IMG/VR virus record: IMGVR_UViG_3300009545_000045
Coordinates: 1-36,473 of that record
Reading direction: 5' to 3' (one strand)
Source of the DNA: a virus
Length of the DNA stretch: 36,473 nucleotides
Of this stretch, positions 8,813 through 16,129 are shown one piece after another. Every line of letters begins with the position of its first letter. Position 1 is the stretch's first letter. A model generated the notes under the pieces. The model was given only the letters and a program-made list of their open reading frames with translations, was not told where the DNA came from and did not search any database. Position numbers and translations under genes: made by a program.

Positions 8813-9175
8813 TTATGAGCCCCCTAAAGTCTTCCTCTTCAGGAAGCTCTTCGAGTAGGTTTCTTTCATCCGCGTCCATGCCGATCTGGCTGACGTAATG
8901 ACTATGTTCTGCCTGTCTATCACAGCGCCACGTTGGGCGGCTACAACAAACGGGCTACTTCCCTTGAGGGACAGGGGCTTTGGGATCGGCTGCAGGTAGT
9001 CGGGCGGACCAGGGATAACGCGAGTGACTGGTTCCCTTCCCGACATTGTCCCGCACGCGCCCAGTGGGAGGCACAGGCTTGCTATCAGGAAGATCGCTGT
9101 CCCCGTATAGACACGGTGCCCCCACCGGTACTGAGACAGTAGCAAGCCGGTTCTTGAGCTCAGCAAGTTGTGCAT
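8813..9175 (-). CDS. Outer-membrane spanin lipoprotein, Rz1-like
   Basis: A 120-residue protein with a lipoprotein signal: hydrophobic segment TAIFLIASLCLPLGAC, whose lipobox ends at Cys41. After the Cys comes a Pro-rich stretch (VIPGPPDYLQPIPKP), the hallmark of Rz1-type outer spanins. The 5' 221 bases overlap the inner spanin gene in another frame, the usual embedded or overlapping arrangement. The mature lipoprotein (about 80 residues) would sit in the outer membrane and pair with the inner spanin to fuse the membranes at the end of lysis. The ribosome binding site is weak, which fits coupling to the inner spanin gene. Confidence 0.85.
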   Translation of the reverse strand: MHNLLSSRTGLLLSQYRWGHRVYTGTAIFLIASLCLPLGACGTMSGREPVTRVIPGPPDYLQPIPKPLSLKGSSPFVVAAQRGAVIDRQNIVITSARSAWTRMKETYSKSFLKRKTLGGS

Positions 9176-9428
9176 CTGCGGTTTCCTTCTGCTTCTTGAG
9201 CGCGTCTACAACTTTAGACGCATCGGCGTTGGCCTCCAGCGCGGCCTGGAGGTCTTGTGCATCTGCTGCCGCCTGCGCAGCCTTGGCTGCCTCCTCGCAC
9301 TTCGCGTATTCAATACGCCGCCCGCGAACGTCACCAGCGAGATACGCCATCCCGATAAGTGCGGCCACACCAATCCATCGACCGATGGGGCTAAGAAAAA
9401 ATTGCGCAATTCCAAGGAGCACGGTCAT
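8955..9428 (-). CDS. Inner-membrane spanin, Rz-like (157 aa)
   Basis: An N-terminal membrane anchor (about residues 5-32, IGRWIGVAALIGMAYLAG) is followed by a long Ala/Lys/Glu/Gln-rich coiled coil (about 42-95), the classic layout of an inner-membrane spanin. The C-terminal third is Pro-rich and includes Cys106. The gene overlaps the outer spanin gene (8813-9175) in a different frame and its start overlaps the endolysin stop by one base. Together with the lipoprotein it should span the periplasm and complete host lysis. Function is inferred from architecture and the gene pair, which are both typical. Confidence 0.85.
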   Translation of the reverse strand: MTVLLGIAQFFLSPIGRWIGVAALIGMAYLAGDVRGRRIEYAKCEEAAKAAQAAADAQDLQAALEANADASKVVDALKKQKETADAQLAELKNRLATVSVPVGAPCLYGDSDLPDSKPVPPTGRVRDNVGKGTSHSRYPWSARLPAADPKAPVPQGK

Positions 9429-10636
9429 CAGTTGATCTTGCCTTCCTGATATGCCTTCGTGGTGGTGCTCTGCACCTTACGTGCCTGCACGAACACAGCG
9501 ATACAGATACCAACAACCGCGATGAGATACAACTCTGGCGGGATGGCATTGATCGCATTTTTAATCGGCTCGATGTACCCGGCGGGATTGGGTTGGTCGC
9601 CGAAAATATACTTCACCAGAGAGACGACCGCAGTCGGTACCCCGAGCAGTGTCGCCCATACCTGCTGCCAGTAGTTCTGCGACACGATGGGTACCTTCTT
9701 GTCGACATCGCTTGGGGTCGCCTGCGAGCGCGCATCAGCGATGGGCCGCTTCCAGCCTTCTTTGATCGCCTTATTGATTTCATCAACTATAGCCGCCGTG
9801 AGATACCCGTTGTTCGCCGGCTGGCCGCGGTCATTCATGAATGCTGTAATAGCCCCGCGCGTACGGCCGCCCCACTTCCCATCGATGGTCCCAACTTCGA
9901 AATAGCCAAGACTGTCTTCGAGCTTCGTCTGGAGTAGCTCGATCGTGATGTTGTAGTCGCCGTCCATGGCGGCGTTGTACTGGTCGACAGGAACAGGTGG
10001 CTGTGTAGTACCTAACGAGGTAACTTTGAGACCATGTTCGAATAGCGCTGCTTCGTCATCGCGCCGAACTAATAGTCCTCGCTGTTCGTTGCCCCATAAC
10101 CGCTTCATGCTCCTGATTTGCCCGGGGATAGCTGCAAGATCACCAGTATCGATGGCGTGCGCGATCGCCTTCATCTCGCTATACCTAGGGTCACTAGCAT
10201 GAAAACCGCCCGAGCCACGATTGTATACGAGGCTCGTCAACGCACCGAAACAGTCAGGCGTCAAGTTAACTGCCTTCGGGCATGCATGGACCAGCATGTT
10301 CTCGTACTTCGGTAGATCAACCTCCTTGAACACCTTCATAGCTGTGTCCCAGTCAACAGAGACATGCTTAACCGCCGGAAGCGCTTCGCGCGCTGCATCG
10401 CCGGTCTTTCCGATCGTCTGCGCCAGTTCGTGAAAATCCACAACGTCGAGATAATGCCCAAACTGCTGGCCGAAAGTCTCCAACGAGGTGTAGCCAAGAT
10501 CGTAACCGATACCAATAGTCACACCTGACTTACCACCCGGCCATGTTGCATAGTGGTAGTGCTTCTCGTACTGCTCCCTGCTACTGACTTCAGCAGCAAC
10601 GATGAGGTCAACAGCTTTCTGCGATGAACGGATCAT
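9428..10636 (-). CDS. Endolysin: lysozyme-like domain, peptidoglycan-binding domain and hydrophobic C-terminus (402 aa)
   Basis: Residues 1-200 look like a lysozyme-fold muramidase related to GH24/pesticin-type enzymes: Glu16 early in the first helix, then GGKSGVTIGIGYDLGYTS (about 34-51) as the TIGxG active-site segment, and a later YNRGSGG. Residues about 228-290 resemble a PG_binding_1 domain (LLQTKLEDSLGYFEVGTIDG, then G-x-x-T-x-x-A). The C-terminus is unusual: a hydrophobic stretch near 322-348 and a membrane helix near 369-385 (YLIAVVGICIAVFVQ) followed by a basic/polar tail. It is much longer than a plain phage lysozyme (about 165 aa). It is first in the lysis cassette, coupled to the spanins. 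Catalytic identity is inferred from motif shape. Confidence 0.8.
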   Translation of the reverse strand: MIRSSQKAVDLIVAAEVSSREQYEKHYHYATWPGGKSGVTIGIGYDLGYTSLETFGQQFGHYLDVVDFHELAQTIGKTGDAAREALPAVKHVSVDWDTAMKVFKEVDLPKYENMLVHACPKAVNLTPDCFGALTSLVYNRGSGGFHASDPRYSEMKAIAHAIDTGDLAAIPGQIRSMKRLWGNEQRGLLVRRDDEAALFEHGLKVTSLGTTQPPVPVDQYNAAMDGDYNITIELLQTKLEDSLGYFEVGTIDGKWGGRTRGAITAFMNDRGQPANNGYLTAAIVDEINKAIKEGWKRPIADARSQATPSDVDKKVPIVSQNYWQQVWATLLGVPTAVVSLVKYIFGDQPNPAGYIEPIKNAINAIPPELYLIAVVGICIAVFVQARKVQSTTTKAYQEGKIN

Positions 10637-11460
10637 AGCTTCACCATCACGTTGAGCCCGATCACCGGATGCATGTTGTTGTGCGGGGTACCCCCACCAG
10701 CCAGACCGATGGAAATATTCGCAAAACCAACCGCTGTGGTAGTACCAGCGACTGGATTAATCGGCCCGCCGGTACCTCCCGAAACAAGTGGTCCAGATGC
10801 AGTATACACCGTCGCAGCGTGCTGCACGTGATTATGGCCGCTGTCCGTCGCGGAATGATTATGCGAGGGCATCTCCCCGCTCGAAAGAATATGGGTCTCT
10901 TCGCCGTACAAAGCGCCTAGCGAGCGAGTAGTGAGACCCACGCCGCTACCAACAGCAATCGGAGAGCGCCCCACAAGTGGGGGCAACGTGATCACCTTGT
11001 GCGCGTTGAAATCCGCAGCAGCATTTGCCCCTCGACCGCCCAAATTCACCGGTGCGAGACTGTCCGGGACATTGTTCCAAACTACCTGGAACAACGGCCA
11101 CGTATCCGCATTCCCGCGAAGCGAAGCTCCAGATGATCCGTCTCCAATGGAGCCCCCGGTTGTGACCAACAACCAACCTGCAGCTGCTGTGGTCTTAAAC
11201 GTGTACTTGACATCCCCCGTCTCAAACAGCCCCAGCAAGCCCGAAAGCGTAGCCACATCCGTTGCAGTGAGCAAGTTGGCCATATACGCCGAAATAGGTA
11301 TCTCTTCGACAGCACCGATACCGCCTGAAAGCCGCCCCATAAGCTGCCCGCTTGCAAGCGTAACAGAATGAACTGCATTCCAATTCGATGGCTGCACCTG
11401 CGTGTTGTCGGTACCGTCACCCTTGAGGGATACGAATGCGTGCTTGACTTGAATGGTCAT
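10633..11460 (-). CDS. Tail-collar/receptor-binding protein (275 aa)
   Basis: The C-terminal half matches the phage tail-collar style: GDVKYTFKTTAAAGWLLV, then a segment with G-x-x-F/Y-G-x-E around residues 185-190, a His cluster MPSHNHSATDSGHNHVQHA (about 197-215), and the closing signature GGGTPHNNMHPVIGLNVMVK. Histidine-rich loops of this type often hold metal ions in trimeric short-tail-fibre tips. Trimerisation and host binding are therefore likely but inferred. It overlaps both neighbours by 4 bases (fibre-tail adaptor upstream, endolysin downstream). Confidence 0.8.
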   Translation of the reverse strand: MTIQVKHAFVSLKGDGTDNTQVQPSNWNAVHSVTLASGQLMGRLSGGIGAVEEIPISAYMANLLTATDVATLSGLLGLFETGDVKYTFKTTAAAGWLLVTTGGSIGDGSSGASLRGNADTWPLFQVVWNNVPDSLAPVNLGGRGANAAADFNAHKVITLPPLVGRSPIAVGSGVGLTTRSLGALYGEETHILSSGEMPSHNHSATDSGHNHVQHAATVYTASGPLVSGGTGGPINPVAGTTTAVGFANISIGLAGGGTPHNNMHPVIGLNVMVKL

Positions 11461-11756
11461 GCCGGCTCCCTCACTGTAAAGAACACATCGTCTAGCTTGA
11501 TCTGCCCCTGCGTCGTTGTCATCGTCGCCGCGGCAATATAGCTTGTCCCGTCGAGCCCGCCGCTTGCGTAGTACTGCACGGTCACGCCGTCCGCATTTAC
11601 CTGGACGCCGTCGATCACGAGCGGAGGCACCGTCACCGGTGCTACAGTAAACACTACATTCAACACTGCTTCACCAGTATCGAGCCAATTCGAGTAAAGC
11701 AGCTGATAGCGCTTACGCTCGACCGCCGCCTTTACATATTTTGCGAGCACACCCAT
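11457..11756 (-). CDS. Small fibre-tail adaptor-like protein (99 aa)
   Basis: The product has a helical start (MGVLAKYVKAAVERKRYQLL) followed by a beta domain: YSNWLDTGEAVLNVVFTVAP, DGVQVNADGVTVQYYASGG and ending in VFFTVREP. W-L-D-x-G-E followed by strands is the pattern I associate with small fibre-tail adaptor proteins encoded next to tail fibres. The ATG overlaps the previous stop (TGATG), and the gene overlaps the tail-collar gene by 4 bases. It may connect the collar/fibre protein to the tail; this is inferred from the neighbourhood. Confidence 0.6.
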   Translation of the reverse strand: MGVLAKYVKAAVERKRYQLLYSNWLDTGEAVLNVVFTVAPVTVPPLVIDGVQVNADGVTVQYYASGGLDGTSYIAAATMTTTQGQIKLDDVFFTVREPA

Positions 11757-12277
11757 CAGAGGTTCCTCTTCCGATTTGGCGGCCCTTCGTCGTCGTTGTC
11801 CGCGTGTGAATAATAGCTTCTATCCTCCGCGACTACAACCGCCGTCCTGTTCTCGTACTCAACTGTCCCAGCGCGCAGTTCTTGTGGAGGCCCAGCTTTC
11901 TCCGCTTCCAAGAAAAACGCGTATGACACAGCAACCAGTGCGCCCACACCCCCAAAAACCGCTCCGCTCACAAGCTGATCCGCGCCCCCAAGTGTACTCC
12001 CACCGGCCATTTGCGAGGCAGCGCTAGCTTGCCCGCGCAGTACACCGGTAAAAGTCGCCACGCCCGCAGCGCTCATTGACGCAGAACTCTTCGTGCCCGT
12101 TCCGACCCCAAGCGCCGCTAAGCCCGATGCCCCCAACGCCATGCGGCCGTTGGAAATCCCTGCAACAACCATAGCTGCAGTGCCCGCGCTCGAAAACGAA
12201 GCAAGCATAGGCGTCACACCCGTGTCCACCTGTCCGAGCGCGTATAGCCCTACTGCGTCAAAGCCGAGCAGCGACAC
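11756..12277 (-). CDS. Ala/Gly-rich structural protein (173 aa)
   Basis: The start is GTG at 12277, directly after the esterase gene stop, with AGGGG upstream. The first 120 residues are rich in Gly, Ala, Ser and Thr with hydrophobic patches (GALVAVSYAFFLE near 115-127). The last 50 are polar and charged (AVVVAEDRSYYSHADNDDEG and then a basic end). No family is recognised. Sitting among tail fibre and fibre-adaptor genes, it may be a fibre-associated structural protein. Function unknown. Confidence 0.55.
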   Translation of the reverse strand: MSLLGFDAVGLYALGQVDTGVTPMLASFSSAGTAAMVVAGISNGRMALGASGLAALGVGTGTKSSASMSAAGVATFTGVLRGQASAASQMAGGSTLGGADQLVSGAVFGGVGALVAVSYAFFLEAEKAGPPQELRAGTVEYENRTAVVVAEDRSYYSHADNDDEGPPNRKRNL

Positions 12278-13159
12278 CTAGTAAACCCCTGCGTTGTGAA
12301 GCGCCGTATCCGCGAGACCCGCGTACGCGTCTGCTCCGGTTGCATTCCAATGCGTCTTGTCACCCTGCCTGTAACCGCCGCCCCAAGTAAGGCTGTCACC
12401 ATTGGCGCCGGCGTAAATCAACGCCGGATTATTCACTGCGGCAGCTTGCGCCGCGGCCACGTTCGCGTCTGCAAGATCATTGATGTATGTCGACCGCGCA
12501 ATCAGGATAGGGACGGTCGCCCACTGCGCGCGGATGCCGTCTGTGATGACGCTCGACAGCCCCGCGGCGTAAGCCGCCTGCGTGTCACCGAAGTTGCTCT
12601 CGCCCTGCTGCCAATAGAAAGCCGATGGCGTAAGCCCCCTTCGAGAAAGCCAGAGCTTCGTCACCGCGAAGCGGCTGAAGTTGCCCCCGCCGCCCAGCGA
12701 TGGGTTCTGCCAGTCTCTGACGTTTGATCCGCCGACACCGATCGGCACAAGGATCACCGGCCGCGAGATGCCGCGCGCCACGATCTTGTCTGGTAGTCGC
12801 GTGAACCAATTTCCTGTGGGCCACGGGCCAATCGTGATGTGAATGCCCGTGCAACCCATCAACGGGTCTTTGGCGATGTACGTTCCGCCATCCGTAATCG
12901 AGAAGTTGTACGCAGTGCCCCCGGTGGGTGTGTAGGTAGCGTTGACGCAATTCGTGCCGAGCGACTGACTAGCAAGGATGATGACGATCGGGTTGCTCAG
13001 CGTCGCGACGTCTACCGCCGTCTTGCCGTTGGGGTTGTCCCAGTCGTGCGAGATAGCGTTCGTCTGTCCACCGACGACATTCGGATATGGCGCTACCAAA
13101 TTGTAAGGGTCCGGGATTGCGGGCATCCCAGCCTTTGGGAAGAGCAGCCCGAATATCAT
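12278..13159 (-). CDS. SGNH/sialate-O-acetylesterase-like protein, tail-associated (293 aa)
   Basis: The blocks of an SGNH-type carbohydrate esterase can be seen in order: IILASQSLG near 60-68 (nucleophile Ser66 likely), VPIGVGGSNVRDW near 138-150, FYWQQGESN near 181-189 (the W-x-Q-G-E signature of sialate-O-acetylesterase-like proteins), and GDKTHWNATGADAYA near 266-280 with Asp267 and His270 as the likely catalytic pair. Such enzymes remove acetyl groups from surface polysaccharides. It is coupled on both sides to fibre genes (4-base overlap with the upstream gene), so it is probably part of the adsorption apparatus and trims host O-antigen or capsule. The activity is inferred from motifs. 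Confidence 0.75.
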   Translation of the reverse strand: MIFGLLFPKAGMPAIPDPYNLVAPYPNVVGGQTNAISHDWDNPNGKTAVDVATLSNPIVIILASQSLGTNCVNATYTPTGGTAYNFSITDGGTYIAKDPLMGCTGIHITIGPWPTGNWFTRLPDKIVARGISRPVILVPIGVGGSNVRDWQNPSLGGGGNFSRFAVTKLWLSRRGLTPSAFYWQQGESNFGDTQAAYAAGLSSVITDGIRAQWATVPILIARSTYINDLADANVAAAQAAAVNNPALIYAGANGDSLTWGGGYRQGDKTHWNATGADAYAGLADTALHNAGVY

Positions 13160-14319
13160 CCGTTCACCGTTCCGTAGATGCCCGATTGCGTGTAGGGCGG
13201 ATTAATTCCTTGCCAATTAACAACACTGGTACCCGTAGGGGTAACACTCTCCATCCAGGTGAAGTAGAACCGCCCAGCTCCAGGCGTTCCTGCATAGTAC
13301 GCATGGCAAGCAACACCCACACCACTGCTTAGACCAGCAACACAATGGAGTATGTCGGCGGAGGCAACAGGGATGCTGCTAATGCCGATACCCACCATGG
13401 CAAGGCTCGGAGTATTCACTACACTAAGATATGCGTTGCCCAACGCCATGATTTGGACGAAGCGCGGCACGCACATCACGCAGTCGTTCTGGTTGGCCGC
13501 GTTAGCGTTCGCCTGCCGAAAGGTCGCCGAGCCCGACGAAGCCCATGTCGCCGCCGGGTCATTGACCAGCATCATCCGCGGGACATCGTTGTAGCGGTTC
13601 GAGATGTAGCGCTTGGTCTTGCTGTCCTCAGTTTGGCCGGTCGTCCCCGTAGTACGGAATGTGCCGAGCAGCCGGCGCGTAGCGTCGCCGCTCTTCACAT
13701 CAATGCCGTCCTGCTGCGCGATCGCAGTCGCTCGTGTCGTGTCGTTCGTCCATGCGGTCGTGTCGATTGCCAGCGCTCCCGAACTAATCCTCCCCCACAA
13801 GTCGAACACCGTATTAGCAGCGAAGCCGGACAACGATAACGACGTCTCTGCAAACGGAGTTGGTACCCAATTGGAGCTATCATAGAGCGGGATGATGTTG
13901 CCGCTATAAGGCGTCACGTAGATCGTGCCCACTGCCGCTACATCGGTGGAAGTAATAGGCACGCCAGAACTTGCCGTGATGCGAACATTCGGGTTATCGC
14001 TCTGCGGGCGACCAATATCTTCTGCGAGTGCGATGATCGCGATCTGCGGTACCGTCGAGAAATTTATCTTCGACGTGGTGCCCGAAGAGTTGAACATGAC
14101 AATAGCGCGCGTGAGCACCGTGGTGCCCGTCGAATATACACCGTAGCCGATCTCCCACTGCAGTCGGTCAGCACTCTCCGCGCGATACCGATAGACGGCC
14201 CCGTTAGTCGCGCCCGCCTGCGCCGGCGTGATGAAGCCGGTGACAGCCGTGTTCACTGTCCAATCCGTCGTACCTCCAAGTGTTGGATTGAACCTGCAAA
14301 TGTCGACTAGCGAGCCCAT
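13156..14319 (-). CDS. Tail fibre-like protein (387 aa)
   Basis: The N-terminal 110 residues (DWTVNTAVTGFITPAQAGAT, then EIGYGVYSTGTTVLTRAIV) form a beta-rich segment I remember from fibre/tip proteins of alphaproteobacterial phages, where it is repeated or combined with variable ends. The remainder (residues 120-387) is Ser/Thr/Ala/Gly-rich, beta-type, and includes three Cys. The ATG has CAGGAG 5 bases upstream, inside the end of the previous gene. It lies beside the esterase gene, so the two may form one adsorption complex. A fibre role is inferred from composition and order. Confidence 0.6.
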   Translation of the reverse strand: MGSLVDICRFNPTLGGTTDWTVNTAVTGFITPAQAGATNGAVYRYRAESADRLQWEIGYGVYSTGTTVLTRAIVMFNSSGTTSKINFSTVPQIAIIALAEDIGRPQSDNPNVRITASSGVPITSTDVAAVGTIYVTPYSGNIIPLYDSSNWVPTPFAETSLSLSGFAANTVFDLWGRISSGALAIDTTAWTNDTTRATAIAQQDGIDVKSGDATRRLLGTFRTTGTTGQTEDSKTKRYISNRYNDVPRMMLVNDPAATWASSGSATFRQANANAANQNDCVMCVPRFVQIMALGNAYLSVVNTPSLAMVGIGISSIPVASADILHCVAGLSSGVGVACHAYYAGTPGAGRFYFTWMESVTPTGTSVVNWQGINPPYTQSGIYGTVNG

Positions 14320-14610
14320 TTACTTCTCCTGTGCAGCCGCTTCTTGCGACCTGAGGTCCCGCATCTCATTGAGCAGCGCGATACGGGTGCTGCTGCGCGC
14401 GTTAAGCATCGCCTTCCGAATGTCCTCCGGTGCCGTGACGCCGGCCTCCATGGCATTGCGAACAGCAGCTGCCATGGCCTGTTCAATACGGGAAGCCGCA
14501 TCCCGTGGGAGCTCACGCGACAACGACACGACGCTCGCCATCGCAGCGGTCATCTCCGCAATCTGCACTTCGACTTCTTCGCCGGTGTTGTCGTCAACCA
14601 CGGTCAACAT
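14320..14610 (-). CDS. Helical small protein of the tail module (96 aa)
   Basis: The ATG at 14610 follows the previous stop by 2 bases and has CGGAGGA at good spacing. A longer frame extending to 15135 is the out-of-frame shadow of the neighbouring gene and was rejected. The product starts MLTVVDDNTGEEVEVQIAEM and then is almost all Ala-rich helix with several Met. It has the look of a small chaperone or assembly factor for fibres, but no family is recognised. Confidence 0.65.
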   Translation of the reverse strand: MLTVVDDNTGEEVEVQIAEMTAAMASVVSLSRELPRDAASRIEQAMAAAVRNAMEAGVTAPEDIRKAMLNARSSTRIALLNEMRDLRSQEAAAQEK

Positions 14611-14612
14611 GC

Positions 14613-15056
14613 TCAGTCCTCCGTGACAGTCGACGCCGTTGTCAAGATCGGCTGCACACCGGTGGACACATTGATGTTCGGTGTCACCGGCCCGCTGTAG
14701 AGGAGACTGGTTGTGCCTGATACCGCCACACCAATACCTGCGTACGTGATAGACGACACGGACGGTAGCGTGGGGCTCGTGGCCGCCGGGAAGGTGATGT
14801 TCGATACCGGCGAGGTCGAGCCAGCCGTAGCCGCGGTCATGCCGCCGGTGGTCCTCAGAACCGCCTGCCGCGCGTAGGACCCGTAGGTGGTCTCGCTCGT
14901 GGCCTGCGTACCTGCATCGCCCGGGTCTGCTGTGTGCAGCGACCAGTATAAATTGGTCAGCGGCGACGATGCAGCATTGTCCGCGATATTGGCAATCGCG
15001 GTAGCGTTGAAGATCAGCTTCAGCAATGCATTCTCTAAGAAATCGCTCTTGGACAC
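14613..15056 (-). CDS. Gp80-like small tail fibre/virion protein (147 aa)
   Basis: The start is GTG at 15056, with AAGGAG 6 bases upstream. The N-terminus SKSDFLENALLKLIFNATAI followed by LYWSLHTADPGDAGTQATSE and YGSYARQAV is the pattern of small phage tail-fibre proteins sometimes labelled Gp80 family, in which a helix is followed by L-x-T-x-D-P-x-D-A-G and S-Y-A-R. The second half is beta-rich, Ser/Thr-rich. It lies between the head-tail genes and the fibre genes. The exact place in the virion is not known. Confidence 0.65.
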   Translation of the reverse strand: MSKSDFLENALLKLIFNATAIANIADNAASSPLTNLYWSLHTADPGDAGTQATSETTYGSYARQAVLRTTGGMTAATAGSTSPVSNITFPAATSPTLPSVSSITYAGIGVAVSGTTSLLYSGPVTPNINVSTGVQPILTTASTVTED

Positions 15057-15065
15057 GGCTGCTCC

Positions 15066-15725
15066 TTACTGCGGTTGGGCCCAGCCGGACGAGCGCCCGC
15101 GCTGCGAGCCTCCCGCAAAGCCTGGGAAACGCCATGCCTGCTGGCGGTAGGTATTATTGCGGGTCCAGTCGATGCGTGCCTGCGAGACACCACTGCCGTA
15201 TTTCCGCATATGGTAGACGCTCAACTGCATGTTGGTGTACGGCTTCACCGGCTGCGACATCATGCGCCCAAGGACACCGTCCTGAATGACGTCGTTGTAC
15301 TTCTGGAGCACCCACGCCGGGAATTGCACGTAGCCATCCCGGTCCGTGGGGTCCTGCACCGTGAGCGCAACCGTCACGATAATGTCGAGCGCGCTGCTTG
15401 GCTGATTGTTGAGTGTGAGCTCGCCGGGCACCGACATGGCGCCGCCGACTTGCGAGCCGCGTAGCCCCTTCGGGTCCGTCGACTTGGTGTAAATCCAGAG
15501 TAGCTTATCAATCTGCGCCGGCTGCTGGGGCGCCAGCAGATACACCGAGCCCACCGGGTCTTGCCCCGGGACCGTGATGAGAATGTCCTCGTTCCAGACG
15601 TTCGAGCCCTTAAAGAAATCGTCCATGGTGTTGAAGAGCTCAAGCTGCAAATTCGCCAGCACAGCGCCGGGTAGCCGGATCATGACGTTGTTGATAAGTC
15701 GCTGGACGTCGGTGTTTGCGGTCAT
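15066..15725 (-). CDS. Head-tail/tail tube module protein (219 aa)
   Basis: A mixed alpha/beta protein starting MTANTDVQRLINNVMIRLPG. Features are a Trp-rich middle strand (NDVWNEDILITV-like), a dimer-style segment with RIDWTRNNTYRQQAWRFPGF near the C-terminus, and a Gly/Arg/Ser-rich tail. It is coupled to the adaptor gene by a 4-base overlap. In podoviruses the gene right after the adaptor often encodes a tail tube A-like (gatekeeper) protein; that is the best guess here, not a motif-based identification. Confidence 0.55.
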   Translation of the reverse strand: MTANTDVQRLINNVMIRLPGAVLANLQLELFNTMDDFFKGSNVWNEDILITVPGQDPVGSVYLLAPQQPAQIDKLLWIYTKSTDPKGLRGSQVGGAMSVPGELTLNNQPSSALDIIVTVALTVQDPTDRDGYVQFPAWVLQKYNDVIQDGVLGRMMSQPVKPYTNMQLSVYHMRKYGSGVSQARIDWTRNNTYRQQAWRFPGFAGGSQRGRSSGWAQPQ

Positions 15726-16060
15726 GCGACACTCGTAAGTTTGCTGTTGAACAGTGTCATGAACGCCGCCGCGCGCTGATCCTGCACCTCTTCGTCATCT
15801 CGAAGCTGCGCGTGGCCGCACATATAGTAGACCAGCACTATGCGATACATCTCGTCAAACGGCACGGCGGTGCCGTCGTTGGTCGTGTACGTCGGAAGGG
15901 TCTGATTGAGGAAAAGGTCCGGCCGGAGCCGCTTGGCTTCGCCCATGCCCACGCTCAGCGCGGCAACGAGCTCGGCGTCAGTATACCGGTAGGGACTGTC
16001 TACCGTGTCTTGGAGGAGCGTGCGCGTCATCCGCACGTAGTCCGCTACCGTGTCAAGCAT
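15722..16060 (-). CDS. Head-tail adaptor, SU10/gp6-like (112 aa)
   Basis: The sequence VADYVRMTRTLLQDTVDSPY, RYTDAELVAALSVGMGEAKR and LRPDLFLNQ is the helical bundle pattern of phage head-tail adaptors (D-x-x-R-x-L-L-Q-D then Y-x-D-x-E-L-x-x-x-L). These proteins form the ring that joins portal and tail. Two adjacent ATGs are present; the second (16060) is 5 bases from the GGAGG site and is preferred. That site is enclosed in a hairpin (16066-16084, see the regulatory entry). It follows the major capsid gene after a short gap. Confidence 0.75.
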   Translation of the reverse strand: MLDTVADYVRMTRTLLQDTVDSPYRYTDAELVAALSVGMGEAKRLRPDLFLNQTLPTYTTNDGTAVPFDEMYRIVLVYYMCGHAQLRDDEEVQDQRAAAFMTLFNSKLTSVA

Positions 16061-16065
16061 CATCG

Positions 16066-16099
16066 CCTCCGAAAAAGACGGAGGGGGCTAGATAGCCCC
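16066..16099 (-). promoter_or_regulatory. Hairpin pair between capsid and adaptor genes, one covering the adaptor ribosome binding site
   Basis: Reading the minus strand after the capsid stop, a stem GGGGCTA/TAGCCCC (16084-16099, 2-base loop) is followed directly by CCTCCG, a T-rich loop TCTTTTT and CGGAGG (16066-16084). The second stem (6 perfect pairs) contains the GGAGG of the adaptor gene. Three roles are possible and not separated by sequence: a leaky terminator (stem then T-run), an mRNA-stabilising 3' hairpin for the capsid message, or translational damping of the adaptor. The result would be much more capsid than adaptor, as the virion needs. Confidence 0.6.
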
Positions 16100-16129
16100 A
16101 CTCCGCCAGTACCACTCCAGGAGGAGAGG

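Noticed and set aside
14320-15135. 271-codon minus-strand frame
   Set aside because: Its first two thirds are an out-of-frame reading of the 14613-15056 gene. Only the last 96 codons, after a good ribosome binding site, are real.
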